Shown here: positions 6,784-15,912 of the stretch, in pieces
Layout of the letters: the number at the start of each line of letters is the position of its first letter
How positions within the stretch are numbered: the first letter of the stretch is position 1
NCBI GenBank assembly: GCA_017304685.1
Contig: JAFKLR010000004.1
Span: 310,001-374,000 of the forward strand
Length of the DNA: 64,000 nt
Direction of reading: 5' to 3'
DNA from: Sphingobacteriia bacterium
Lineage (GTDB): Bacteria > Pseudomonadota > Alphaproteobacteria > Rickettsiales > 33-17
Translations under genes and position numbers: made by a program
Notes under the pieces: model-generated
What the model saw: the letters and a program-made list of their open reading frames with translations, nothing else
Database searches by the model: none
What the model was told of the DNA's origin: nothing

Positions 6784-8326
6784 GATAGCGAAAGCAAAAA
6801 CGGTTACCTTTAAAGGCTTGCAAGCGATTGGTGTAGATGTAGAAGTGCATATGTCTAGCGGCCTTCCTGCTCTTATAATTGTGGGGCTTCCTGATAAAGC
6901 GGTTGCAGAGTCAAGAGAGCGAGTAAGAGCTGCTCTTCAATCAATTGGCCTTGCATTACCTCCAAAAAGAATAACAATTAATTTAGCACCAGCAGATCTT
7001 TATAAAGAAGGTAGTCATTTCGATTTACCAATCGCAATTGCTATGCTTACTTGTATGGGAATTGTTCCTCCTGAATATCTTAAAGAATATGTAATAGCAG
7101 GTGAGTTATCGCTTGATGGAAATATAAACCCGGTAAATGGTGTATTACCCATGGCAATGTTTGCGGTTAGTCAGCATATGGGATTAATATGTCCTGAAGG
7201 AAATGGAAAGGAAGCGGCCTGGGCAGGAGATTTAAAAATACTTTCTCCTTCTAATTTAATATTACTTTTAAAACATATTAAAGGAGAAGAATTACTAAAT
7301 CATCCTAAACTTAATGAAGATGTAACAGAAGAATTTACTAAGCAATATAATTTAGCAGATATTAAAGGTCAGAAATTAGCAAAACGCGCACTTGAAATTG
7401 TAGCAGCGGGCAGACATAACATGTTAATGATAGGGCCACCAGGCGCAGGCAAATCAATGCTTGCAAAGCGTTTGCCTAGTATCTTACCTAAAATGACAGC
7501 AGAAGAAATATTAGAAACAAGTACAATTGCAAGTATTTCAGGTTTAATTGCTGATGGAAAACTTCAAAGTGAGCGTCCATTTAGATCTCCACACCATTCT
7601 TGTTCAATGGCTGCTATGGTTGGTGGTGGAATTGGTAATAAGGTAAAGCCTGGGGAAGTTTCACTTGCACATAACGGAGTGTTATTTCTTGATGAATTGC
7701 CAGAATTTTCACGAGTAGTATTAGATGCACTAAGACAGCCCATTGAATCTAGGGAAGTTTTAGTATCACGTGCGCAAACACATGTAACCTTTCCTGCAAA
7801 ATTTCAACTTATAGCTGCTATGAACCCATGTCATTGTGGATATTTAAATGATGTGGAAAGAGCTTGTAGTAAGGCACCGCGTTGTTCTGAAGATTATACT
7901 AATAAAATTTCAGGACCAATAATGGATAGAATAGACATATATGTAAGCTTACGTAATTTATCTTTAAAAGAAATAAATGAAGCAAGTGAAGAAAAGGAAG
8001 AAAATAGTAGCGAGGTATTAGCAAGGGTAAAAGCCGCATTTGAGATTCAAAAAGAAAGATATAAAAATTTATCTATTAATTTTAATTGCGATTTAGAAGG
8101 CGAATATTTAACAGAGTTTGTAAAACTTAATAAAGATGCAAAAGAGCTGTTAGAAAATGCGATGGAAAAATTAAAATTAACTATGCGCGGCTATACAAGA
8201 ATTATGCGAGTTGCGAGAACAATAGCTGATTTATCCGCAGAAACAGAAATAAATAAGTTTCATATAGCAGAATCTATAAATTATCGTAATTTAAATTTGC
8301 AAGCAAAACTGCGGGACTTGGCGTAG
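6782..8326 (+). CDS. comM: ComM/YifB-type AAA+ magnesium chelatase-like ATPase
   Basis: ComM is a hexameric helicase that promotes branch migration when incoming single-stranded DNA is recombined during natural transformation. The 514 residues have the usual order: an N-terminal ChlI-like domain ('SSGLPALIIVGLPDKAVAES', about 24-43), a Walker A motif 'GPPGAGKS' near 217-224, 'FLDELPEF' as Walker B near 303-310, the Cys cluster around 'MNPCHCGY', and the C-terminal Mg-chelatase domain with 'RGYTRIMRVARTIADL'. Length is normal and the ATG at 6782 matches the family start. The start codon sits in the right arm of a 19-bp hairpin, unlike neighbouring genes. The gene ends about 60 bp before the rRNA promoter. 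Confidence 0.95.
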   Translation: MIAKAKTVTFKGLQAIGVDVEVHMSSGLPALIIVGLPDKAVAESRERVRAALQSIGLALPPKRITINLAPADLYKEGSHFDLPIAIAMLTCMGIVPPEYLKEYVIAGELSLDGNINPVNGVLPMAMFAVSQHMGLICPEGNGKEAAWAGDLKILSPSNLILLLKHIKGEELLNHPKLNEDVTEEFTKQYNLADIKGQKLAKRALEIVAAGRHNMLMIGPPGAGKSMLAKRLPSILPKMTAEEILETSTIASISGLIADGKLQSERPFRSPHHSCSMAAMVGGGIGNKVKPGEVSLAHNGVLFLDELPEFSRVVLDALRQPIESREVLVSRAQTHVTFPAKFQLIAAMNPCHCGYLNDVERACSKAPRCSEDYTNKISGPIMDRIDIYVSLRNLSLKEINEASEEKEENSSEVLARVKAAFEIQKERYKNLSINFNCDLEGEYLTEFVKLNKDAKELLENAMEKLKLTMRGYTRIMRVARTIADLSAETEINKFHIAESINYRNLNLQAKLRDLA

Positions 8327-8384
8327 TTGAAGAAAAGAAATAAAAAAAAATCGAAAAAAAATGAAAAAAATATGAAAAAGAGTG

Positions 8385-8413
8385 TTGACAGTAAGTAATC
8401 TTAAATGTATAAG
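8385..8413 (+). promoter_or_regulatory. Strong rRNA promoter of the 16S gene
   Basis: A perfect TTGACA (8385-8390) is followed by a 17-bp spacer and TATAAG (8408-8413). Just upstream, 8341-8383 is almost entirely A with short interruptions, which matches an UP element bound by the alpha subunit of RNA polymerase. Transcription would begin near 8420, about 105 bases before the mature 16S end. This is the most consensus-like promoter in the window. Confidence 0.85.
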
Positions 8414-8442
8414 TTGGGAACTCGAATACAAAAAAGCTGTTT

Positions 8443-8474
8443 AAAAAGTTTAGAAAAAACATAGGTAGTGACGC
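8443..8474 (+). other. Left arm of the 16S rRNA processing stem
   Basis: These 32 bases are complementary to 10035-10066 on the other side of the 16S gene, with a single mismatch (8462/10047) and one G-U pair. The 12 bases nearest the gene (8463-8474) pair perfectly. Such a stem enclosing 16S rRNA is the usual RNase III substrate that releases pre-16S. Confidence 0.85.
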
Positions 8475-8484
8475 TTGTGAGATT

Positions 8485-8504
8485 TTCCTGAATTTATTCA
8501 GGAA
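8485..8504 (+). other. Leader hairpin between processing stem and 16S
   Basis: A perfect 8-bp stem (8485-8492 with 8497-8504) and a 4-nt loop lie inside the 16S leader, after the long processing stem and 20 bases before the mature 5' end. It may guide processing or early folding. No boxA-like antitermination site was recognised beside it. Confidence 0.55.
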
Positions 8505-8523
8505 CGTTAATTTTTAGGATTAT

Positions 8524-10020
<1,497 letters not shown>

Positions 10021-10034
10021 AAAGACAAATTTTG

Positions 10035-10066
10035 GCGTCACTACCTTTGTTTTTTCTAAGCTTTTT
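10035..10066 (+). other. Right arm of the 16S rRNA processing stem
   Basis: This is the partner of 8443-8474. It begins 15 bases after the mature 16S end. The outer part contains T-runs at 10050-10055 and 10062-10067, so the same element may also help end the rRNA transcript before the secretin gene at 10092. Confidence 0.85.
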
Positions 10067-10091
10067 TGTTTCATCAATTTAAGGTATCAAT

Positions 10092-11069
10092 ATGAAAAAA
10101 AAATTGTTAATTCTCCAATTTTTTTTAGCTCTTATTTCAATTTCTAGTATATCTATTGCTGATAATCAGATCACATCAGTTGAATCATCATTAAAAAAAT
10201 TACTTCCTAATGAAAGAATTAGAGTAAGATATGTAAATAATAACGTAGCGCTTCATGGTGAAGTTTCTTCACAAGAAGTGGCTAGAAAAGCTATTGAAAT
10301 TGCTTCTGAATACGTTAGTGAAGAAAAAGAAGTTATTAACATGTTGACCGTAAAATATGGTCAACAAGTTATGTTAAAAGTAAAATTTGGTGAAATAAGT
10401 AGAAGTCAATTATCAGATGTACAAGCTACATGTGGACATTCACCAAAAACATTAACAACATGTTTAGACAGTTTATCAAAAAAAGGCGTATTTAAATTAT
10501 ATGCTGAACCAAGTTTAGTAGCTATTTCAGGTGAATCTGCTCAATTTTCATCTGGTGGTGAAATTCCTTTACCTGTAACTGATGCAAATGGTTTAAGAAC
10601 AGTTTCTTATAAACCATATGGAATAAGAATGTCATTTACACCAAAAGTTATTACAGCACAAAATGTAAGAATAAATGTTGAATATGAAGTTTCTGAGATT
10701 ATCAAAACAAATTCCATATCTACAGCAGGTGGTCAATTACCTACATTTAATAAAAGTCACGCATACACAACTGTAGAATTAGCTCCAGGTGAAAGTTTTA
10801 TGATAGCTGGAATTATAAAAGATAATGCAGATTTATCAGCTAAAAGAAATGGATTGTTTTCAATGTTATCAGGTGTAATGTCACCTCAAAGCTCATATGA
10901 ACAAAAAGAAATGGTAATTTCAATTACTCCATATTTAGTAAATCCTGCAAGTTCAGATAACATTAAATTACCTACTGATAATTTTGAAGCTGAAACAGAA
11001 TTAGATAAGCTTTTAAGTAAAAAATTAGGTGAAAAAGATTCTAATAAATCAAGTTTTGTTTTAGATTAA
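10092..11069 (+). CDS. Secretin of the type II/III secretion and Tad pilus family (CpaC-like)
   Basis: The 325-residue protein has a signal peptide (about 1-23, ending Ser-Ile-Ala-Asp), a short BON/N-terminal domain near 30-90 ('VALHGEVSSQEVARKAIEIA'), and a secretin core. The core includes 'LYAEPSLVAISGESAQFSSG' near 137-156, 'GEIPLPV', and 'GESFMIAGIIKDN' near 235-247, ending 'EMVISITPYLVNP'. Secretins form ring-shaped outer-membrane channels. The protein is shorter than typical CpaC (over 400 residues), mainly in the region before the core. The next gene is CpaD-like, which supports a Tad/Flp-type assignment over type II or III secretion. No other tad genes are in the window. Start chosen for the AAGGT ribosome site at 10081-10085. 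Confidence 0.85.
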   Translation: MKKKLLILQFFLALISISSISIADNQITSVESSLKKLLPNERIRVRYVNNNVALHGEVSSQEVARKAIEIASEYVSEEKEVINMLTVKYGQQVMLKVKFGEISRSQLSDVQATCGHSPKTLTTCLDSLSKKGVFKLYAEPSLVAISGESAQFSSGGEIPLPVTDANGLRTVSYKPYGIRMSFTPKVITAQNVRINVEYEVSEIIKTNSISTAGGQLPTFNKSHAYTTVELAPGESFMIAGIIKDNADLSAKRNGLFSMLSGVMSPQSSYEQKEMVISITPYLVNPASSDNIKLPTDNFEAETELDKLLSKKLGEKDSNKSSFVLD

Positions 11070-11151
11070 AAAAATCTAGCAAAGGTTTTTATTAGTATAT
11101 ATAATAGGTGATTAATATATCTGTCTAACTAATTTTAAATAAGTAATTTGT

Positions 11152-11619
11152 ATGAAATCACTTGCTATTCTAATCACTTCAATATTTATCTTATCCAGTT
11201 GTGTAATAAGCGACACATCATCAAGTTTTGGCCAATATAAAGCAACTAAATTATATAACAAAACAGATGAAAGCGTAAGCTTCATTGTTAGTGATGATGA
11301 ATCATTTTTAGATCTTCAAAATTGGCTTAATACTGATGATACAAAATATCATGCTAACTTAACTTTAGGCTTTAGTAAGCAATTAAATAAAAAAGTTACT
11401 TCACTTTTAAATAAGAAAAAAATAAAGTTTACAACATCAAAACATAAATCTGATCTTTTACAAATCGAGTTGTTTAGTGAAATAACTCAATTAGTTAAGT
11501 GTAAGGATAATTCGTTTGGATGCGCTAATAATAGTAATTTACTTAATATGGTAAGAGATAAAAATCAGCTTATTTCTCCAAGTGTAAGTAAAAATGTAAA
11601 ATCTTACACATTAAACTAA
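11152..11619 (+). CDS. CpaD-like pilus assembly lipoprotein
   Basis: This 155-residue protein begins with a lipoprotein signal, with lipobox Leu-Ser-Ser-Cys ending at about residue 17. Near the C-terminus it carries 'FGCANNSNLLNMVRDKNQLI' (about 122-141). This fits the CpaD signature, in which Phe-Gly-Cys-Ala is followed by Asn-Leu-x-x-Met-Val and a polar residue run. CpaD is an outer-membrane lipoprotein that helps place the CpaC secretin in Tad pilus systems. It is shorter than most CpaD proteins. It follows the secretin gene by 82 bp, in the same direction, and a strong terminator closes the pair. Confidence 0.75.
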   Translation: MKSLAILITSIFILSSCVISDTSSSFGQYKATKLYNKTDESVSFIVSDDESFLDLQNWLNTDDTKYHANLTLGFSKQLNKKVTSLLNKKKIKFTTSKHKSDLLQIELFSEITQLVKCKDNSFGCANNSNLLNMVRDKNQLISPSVSKNVKSYTLN

Positions 11620-11641
11620 TAATTACTTAAAACATTAAATT

Positions 11642-11680
11642 AAAAGGCTTTAATTACATCGCTAATTAAAGCCTTTTTTT
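11642..11680 (+). terminator. Rho-independent terminator after the CpaC/CpaD pair
   Basis: A perfect 15-bp stem (11642-11656 with 11663-11677) with a 6-nt loop is followed by an uninterrupted T-run to 11680. It lies 22 bp after the stop of the CpaD-like gene. This is one of the two best terminators in the window. The following 11681-11797 is AT-rich and shows no further feature. Confidence 0.9.
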
Positions 11681-11797
11681 ATGCAATAAATTTTATGTCA
11701 TACTTACTTTTTCTTTTTATAAAAACTAAATTTTTCATAGAGATTTTTTAATTTTTATAAATATAAAGTAACTCAAAATTCAATTAGAAATAAATGG

Positions 11798-11824
11798 TTG
11801 AAAATAAAGAAAACTTAATATAAA
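11798..11824 (+). promoter_or_regulatory. Possible promoter of the sugar operon
   Basis: TTGAAA (11798-11803) and TATAAA (11819-11824) are separated by 15 bp, shorter than the usual 16-18. It sits 35 bp before the first gene of a six-gene operon, after a strong terminator, so a promoter is expected in this gap. The Shine-Dalgarno sequence AGAGGAG follows at 11844-11850. Confidence 0.4.
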
Positions 11825-11858
11825 ACTGCAAGAGTTATAACTAAGAGGAGTCTCTCAA

Positions 11859-13166
11859 ATGGATAAAAATTTACAAGGTATTTTTGATAACGTAAAAGCA
11901 TATTGCGATAATAATTTTAAATTTGATTTTAATCCAGCAAATCCAATTGTTAGATTACATGAACCAACATTTTCTCATGAAGAAATTAATGTTGCAGTTG
12001 CAACAATGCTTTCAACATTCGTAACTATGGGAAAGCAAAATCGTGAATTTGAAGAATTATATGCTAAAAAATTCGGCCATAAATATGGTGTAACAAACAA
12101 CTCCGGTTCTTCAGCAAATTTACTTGCTGTTGCAACACTTGCAAATCCTGCAACTCCAAATCATTTAAAACCAGGTGATGAAGTAATAGTACCTTCACTT
12201 TCATGGTCAACTACAGTTTGGCCACTTGTACAACACGGATTAGTTCCTGTGTTTGTTGATTGTGATTTAAAAACATTTAACTTGGATTTAGAAAAATTAG
12301 AAAAAGCAATTACTCCAAAAACAAGAGCTATTAAATTAGTCCACGTTTATGGCAATCCATGTGATATGGATCCATTACTTGAAATTGCAAAAAAACATAA
12401 TTTATTTGTAATTGAAGATTCTTGTGAATCAATGGGTGCAAAATATAAAGGTAAATATGTAGGAAGCTTCGGTGATATCGGAACCTTTAGCTTTTTCTTC
12501 TCACATCACATAACAACTCTTGAAGGCGGAATTTGTACTACCGATAATTTTGATTACGCTGAAACAATGAGAGTATTAAGAGCTCATGGTTGGTCAAGAG
12601 AAGCAGATGAAAAACAAAAATATATCGATATGTATCCAGAAATTGATCCAAGATTTATTTTTATTAATCATGGTTATAATGTAAGAATAACAGAAGTTCA
12701 AGCTGCTATGGGTAAAGAGCAATTAAAGAAATTTGATGCAATTGCAGCGCGTCGACGTCGTAATGCAGAATTATACCGTAAAGGCTTAGAAGAATTTAGC
12801 GATTTATTCCATTTCCAAGAAGAAATGCATGATAGCGAATCAACATGGTTTGGTTATGGTTTAGTATTAAAAGAAAATGTAAAATTCGACTTAAAAGAAA
12901 TAAACGCTTACCTACAATCTAATAAAATTGAAACTCGTCCAATTATTGCAGGAAATATGACCAAGCACCCAGCGCTTAAAATGTTTGATCATAGAATTGC
13001 AGGCACTTTAGAAAATTCTGATAAAATTATGCAAAGAGGATTTGCATTTGGTTGCCATCATGCAATTAATGATGAAGGTTGTGCATATGTAATTGAGCAA
13101 ATTAAAAACTTTATCAAAACAAAATATGAAAGCACACAAGAATCAAATCAGAAGGCATTTGTGTAA
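11859..13166 (+). CDS. ColD/RfbH-like PLP-dependent sugar 3-dehydratase (DegT/DnrJ fold)
   Basis: The 435 residues belong to the DegT/DnrJ/EryC1/StrS fold. At the site where the aminotransferases hold PLP by a lysine, the segment reads 'SFFFSHHITTLEGG' (211-224), so His216 replaces that lysine. This substitution marks the 3-dehydratases ColD (GDP-4-keto-6-deoxymannose) and RfbH/E1 (CDP-4-keto-6-deoxyglucose). RfbH also needs a four-cysteine [2Fe-2S] site after 'RAHGW'; that cysteine cluster is absent here, where the region reads 'SREADEKQKYIDMYPEID'. This favours a ColD-like reaction without an iron-sulfur cluster, removing the 3-hydroxyl of a 4-keto-6-deoxyhexose. Gmd at 23218-24234 would supply a GDP-linked substrate. 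First gene of a six-gene operon with a strong ribosome site; its stop overlaps the next ATG. Confidence 0.85.
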   Translation: MDKNLQGIFDNVKAYCDNNFKFDFNPANPIVRLHEPTFSHEEINVAVATMLSTFVTMGKQNREFEELYAKKFGHKYGVTNNSGSSANLLAVATLANPATPNHLKPGDEVIVPSLSWSTTVWPLVQHGLVPVFVDCDLKTFNLDLEKLEKAITPKTRAIKLVHVYGNPCDMDPLLEIAKKHNLFVIEDSCESMGAKYKGKYVGSFGDIGTFSFFFSHHITTLEGGICTTDNFDYAETMRVLRAHGWSREADEKQKYIDMYPEIDPRFIFINHGYNVRITEVQAAMGKEQLKKFDAIAARRRRNAELYRKGLEEFSDLFHFQEEMHDSESTWFGYGLVLKENVKFDLKEINAYLQSNKIETRPIIAGNMTKHPALKMFDHRIAGTLENSDKIMQRGFAFGCHHAINDEGCAYVIEQIKNFIKTKYESTQESNQKAFV

Positions 13167-14158
13167 TGGAAAAGAAAAAATTATTAGTTTGTGGTGCTAC
13201 CGGTTTTATCGGTAGAAACATGTTGGAATATTTTAGCAAAAATCCAGAATATGATGTTCATGGTGTACATTTTAATCGTCCAAGTTATGATGTCCCAAAT
13301 GTAACATGGCACAATGTTGATTTAAGAGACCCAATCTCTGTAAATAAATTACTTGAAGGTGTAGAAATAATTGTTCAGGCGGCCGCAACCACTTCTGGGT
13401 CAAAAGATATTGTAACAAAGCCTTTTATCCATGTTACTGATAATGCTGTAATGAATTCATATCTATTCCGCGCAGCTTTTGAGCATAAAGTTAAGCATGT
13501 AATTTTCTTTAGTTGTACAGTAATGTATCATTCAAGTGATATACCTTTAAAAGAAAGTGATTTTGATCAAAATAAACCACTTCATCCAAGATATTTTGGC
13601 GTAGGTAATACAAAAATTTACCTTGAAAAAATGTCAGAATTTTTTGCAAATATTGGTGAAACAAAATTTACAGTGCTACGTCATTCAAATATTTATGGTC
13701 CACATGATAAATTTGATTTAGAAAGAAGCCATGTATTTGGAGCAACAGTTACAAAAGTGATGCGTGCCACAGATAAAATTACTGTTTGGGGAACTGGCGA
13801 AGAAGAAAGAGATTTATTACATATAAATGACTTAATTTCTTTCACAGAGCTTGCAATTAAAAATCAAGAAGCAAAATACAGGCTTTATAATTGTGGCTAT
13901 GGCAAAGCAGTTTCAATTAAAGAACTTGTACATAAAATTGTAAGTGCATCTAAAAAGGATTTACAAATTGAGCATGATTTAAGCCAGCCAACAATTAAAA
14001 CAAGCCTATGCTTAGATTGTAGTTTAGCTAAAAATGAACTTGGTTGGGAGCCGAAAGTTGAATTAGATGAAGGTATTAAAGAAACTATTGAATGGTGGGC
14101 AAATAATATTGACCCAGAAAGTTTACAATTAAAAACTTCGCTTAAAGAAAACGCATAA
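13166..14158 (+). CDS. NAD(P)-dependent epimerase/dehydratase, GDP-fucose-synthase-like, atypical active site
   Basis: This is an extended short-chain dehydrogenase of 330 residues. The Rossmann motif 'GATGFIGRNM' lies at 10-19, and the fold continues through 'VLRHSNIYGPHDKF' and 'VWGTGEEERDLLHINDL', which are typical of GDP-fucose-synthase relatives. The catalytic Tyr-x-x-x-Lys is altered: Lys150 is present but the position four before it is Val146, and a Tyr lies at 143 instead. The 'SHVFGATV' histidine is kept. It probably epimerises or reduces a nucleotide-linked 4-keto sugar, but the missing Tyr leaves the reaction open. Translation is coupled to the 3-dehydratase (TAATG). Confidence 0.8.
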   Translation: MEKKKLLVCGATGFIGRNMLEYFSKNPEYDVHGVHFNRPSYDVPNVTWHNVDLRDPISVNKLLEGVEIIVQAAATTSGSKDIVTKPFIHVTDNAVMNSYLFRAAFEHKVKHVIFFSCTVMYHSSDIPLKESDFDQNKPLHPRYFGVGNTKIYLEKMSEFFANIGETKFTVLRHSNIYGPHDKFDLERSHVFGATVTKVMRATDKITVWGTGEEERDLLHINDLISFTELAIKNQEAKYRLYNCGYGKAVSIKELVHKIVSASKKDLQIEHDLSQPTIKTSLCLDCSLAKNELGWEPKVELDEGIKETIEWWANNIDPESLQLKTSLKENA

Positions 14159-14182
14159 ATTTAAAATTACTTTGGGGGATAT

Positions 14183-15196
14183 ATGACCTTTTACAAAGAT
14201 AAGGAAGTATTAGTTACAGGTGGTACAGGTTTAATTGGCCAACCTTTAGTTAGAATGTTAGTAGAACAAGGTGCAAAAGTAACAGTTGTGTCACTTGATG
14301 ATCCTTCACGTGCGCCACAAGGAGTTGAATTTGTTCGTGCGGATTTAAGAGAATTTTCTAATTGTTTAGATGTATGTAAAGATAAAGAAATAGTCTTTCA
14401 TCTTGCAGGTGTAAAAGGTTCTCCGGCAATGACCGCAAAAAGACCGGCAAGCTTTTTTGTGCCAACAATTAGCTTTAGTATAAATATGATGGAAGCTGCT
14501 CGTAGACAGGGAGCTCAGCGTTATTTATTTACAAGTTCGGTAGGTGTATATTCTCCCGCAGAAGTATTTTATGAAGATGATGTTTGGAAAACTTTTCCTT
14601 CACCTAATGATCGTTTCGCAGGCTGGGCAAAAAGAATGGGTGAATTACAAGCAGATGCATATAAAATTGAATATGGCTGGGATAAAATTTCAATAGTTCG
14701 CCCTGCAAATGTTTATGGTCCATATGATAACTTTGATCCAAATAACGCAATGGTAATTCCTTCATTAATTCACAGAGTAATGTCAGGAGAAAGGCCACTT
14801 GTAGTTTGGGGTGATGGAACGCCAGTAAGAGATTTCATATTTGCAGATGATGTTGCACGTGGAATGATGCTTGCTGTTGAACAAGGTATTAGTGAACCAA
14901 TTAATTTAGGTAGTGGAACAGGGGCTACAATTCGTGAAGTAGCAGAAATAGTTTGTAAAAACGTTCCAGGCGGTGAAGTTGAATTACAATTTGACCCTAC
15001 AAAACCAAAAGGTGATGCAAAAAGGTTAATGGATATGGAACGTGCTAAATCTTATGGTTTTGAATGTAAAACATCACTTGAAGAAGGTATTAAGAAAACT
15101 ATTGATTGGTATATTAGTCATAAAAGCCAATTAGAAAATAGATATAATGCTTTTACAGAAGCAGCTCATTTACCGAAAGAAAAAGTTGAAGCATGA
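14183..15196 (+). CDS. NAD(P)-dependent epimerase/dehydratase lacking the canonical Tyr
   Basis: The second extended SDR of the operon has 337 residues, with 'VTGGTGLIGQPL' at 11-22 and sugar-nucleotide-type blocks 'VRPANVYGPYDNF' and 'VWGDGTPVRDFIFADDVARG'. The active-site segment reads 'RFAGWAKRMGE': Lys150 is conserved but Ala146 stands where Tyr is expected. The His of the 'SHVIPAL' block in GDP-fucose synthase is Met here ('AMVIPSL'). It is therefore not a standard GDP-fucose synthase although it shares that ancestry. It may act on a modified hexose of the same pathway. The stop overlaps the next ATG by 4 bp. Confidence 0.8.
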   Translation: MTFYKDKEVLVTGGTGLIGQPLVRMLVEQGAKVTVVSLDDPSRAPQGVEFVRADLREFSNCLDVCKDKEIVFHLAGVKGSPAMTAKRPASFFVPTISFSINMMEAARRQGAQRYLFTSSVGVYSPAEVFYEDDVWKTFPSPNDRFAGWAKRMGELQADAYKIEYGWDKISIVRPANVYGPYDNFDPNNAMVIPSLIHRVMSGERPLVVWGDGTPVRDFIFADDVARGMMLAVEQGISEPINLGSGTGATIREVAEIVCKNVPGGEVELQFDPTKPKGDAKRLMDMERAKSYGFECKTSLEEGIKKTIDWYISHKSQLENRYNAFTEAAHLPKEKVEA

Positions 15197-15912
15197 AAAA
15201 GGTAGCTTTAATAACAGGTGGCGCGGGCATGATCGGCACAGCTATTGTCGAAGCCTTCGCTTTAAATGGTTATGATATAGTTTTTACATATAATAATAAT
15301 GAAGAAAAAGCACGGCTTCTTGCTAAAGAACTTGAAGTTTCCGGTAGCAAAGTTTTTCCTAAAAAAGTTGATTTAAAAGATAATAAAGCAATAAAAGACT
15401 TATTCTCATTTATTGAAAAGCAATTTGGTAAGTTAGACGTTATAGTAAACAATGCAGCTTATTTTACTACCGAAAGAAAAGCTTTTCTTGATATTTCTTG
15501 GGAAGAAATAGACGAATATTTAAACACTAATGTAAGTGCTGTAATTAAAATTTGTCAATTAGGGACTGAGTTACTAAAAAAAAGCGGTAAAGGAAATATA
15601 GTTAATTTGTCATCAGAAGCCGGTAAGTTTGGCGGTTTTAAAATGAGTGTATATGCAACTACTAAAGGTGCATTAAATACTCTTGTAATAAGCTTAGCAC
15701 GGGAACTTGCAGATTTTAATATACGTATTAATAATGTCAGTCCTGCAGTTATTGCAAATGACCACAACCCGCCACCAAGTGACGTAATAAAAACAATTCC
15801 TTTAAAAAGAGCAGGAACGCCAGAAGAAGTGGCAAAACTAGTTTATTGGCTTACAACAGATGATGCAAGTTACATAACAGGTAGTACTATTTCAATAACT
15901 GGTGGTAGATGA
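15193..15912 (+). CDS. Classical short-chain dehydrogenase/reductase (FabG-like fold)
   Basis: The 239 residues show the classical SDR pattern: cofactor loop 'ITGGAGMIGTA' at 7-17, 'NNAAYF' in the middle, the catalytic Ser in 'IVNLSSEAGKFGG', Tyr-Ala-Thr-Thr-Lys with both Tyr and Lys in place, and a C-terminal 'YITGSTISITGGR'. Such enzymes reduce a ketone or oxidise an alcohol with NAD(P)H. Within a sugar operon, the simplest role is reduction of a keto group on the sugar or on a side chain added to it. It overlaps both neighbours by 4 bp, so expression is tightly coupled to the pathway. Confidence 0.85.
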   Translation: MKKVALITGGAGMIGTAIVEAFALNGYDIVFTYNNNEEKARLLAKELEVSGSKVFPKKVDLKDNKAIKDLFSFIEKQFGKLDVIVNNAAYFTTERKAFLDISWEEIDEYLNTNVSAVIKICQLGTELLKKSGKGNIVNLSSEAGKFGGFKMSVYATTKGALNTLVISLARELADFNIRINNVSPAVIANDHNPPPSDVIKTIPLKRAGTPEEVAKLVYWLTTDDASYITGSTISITGGR

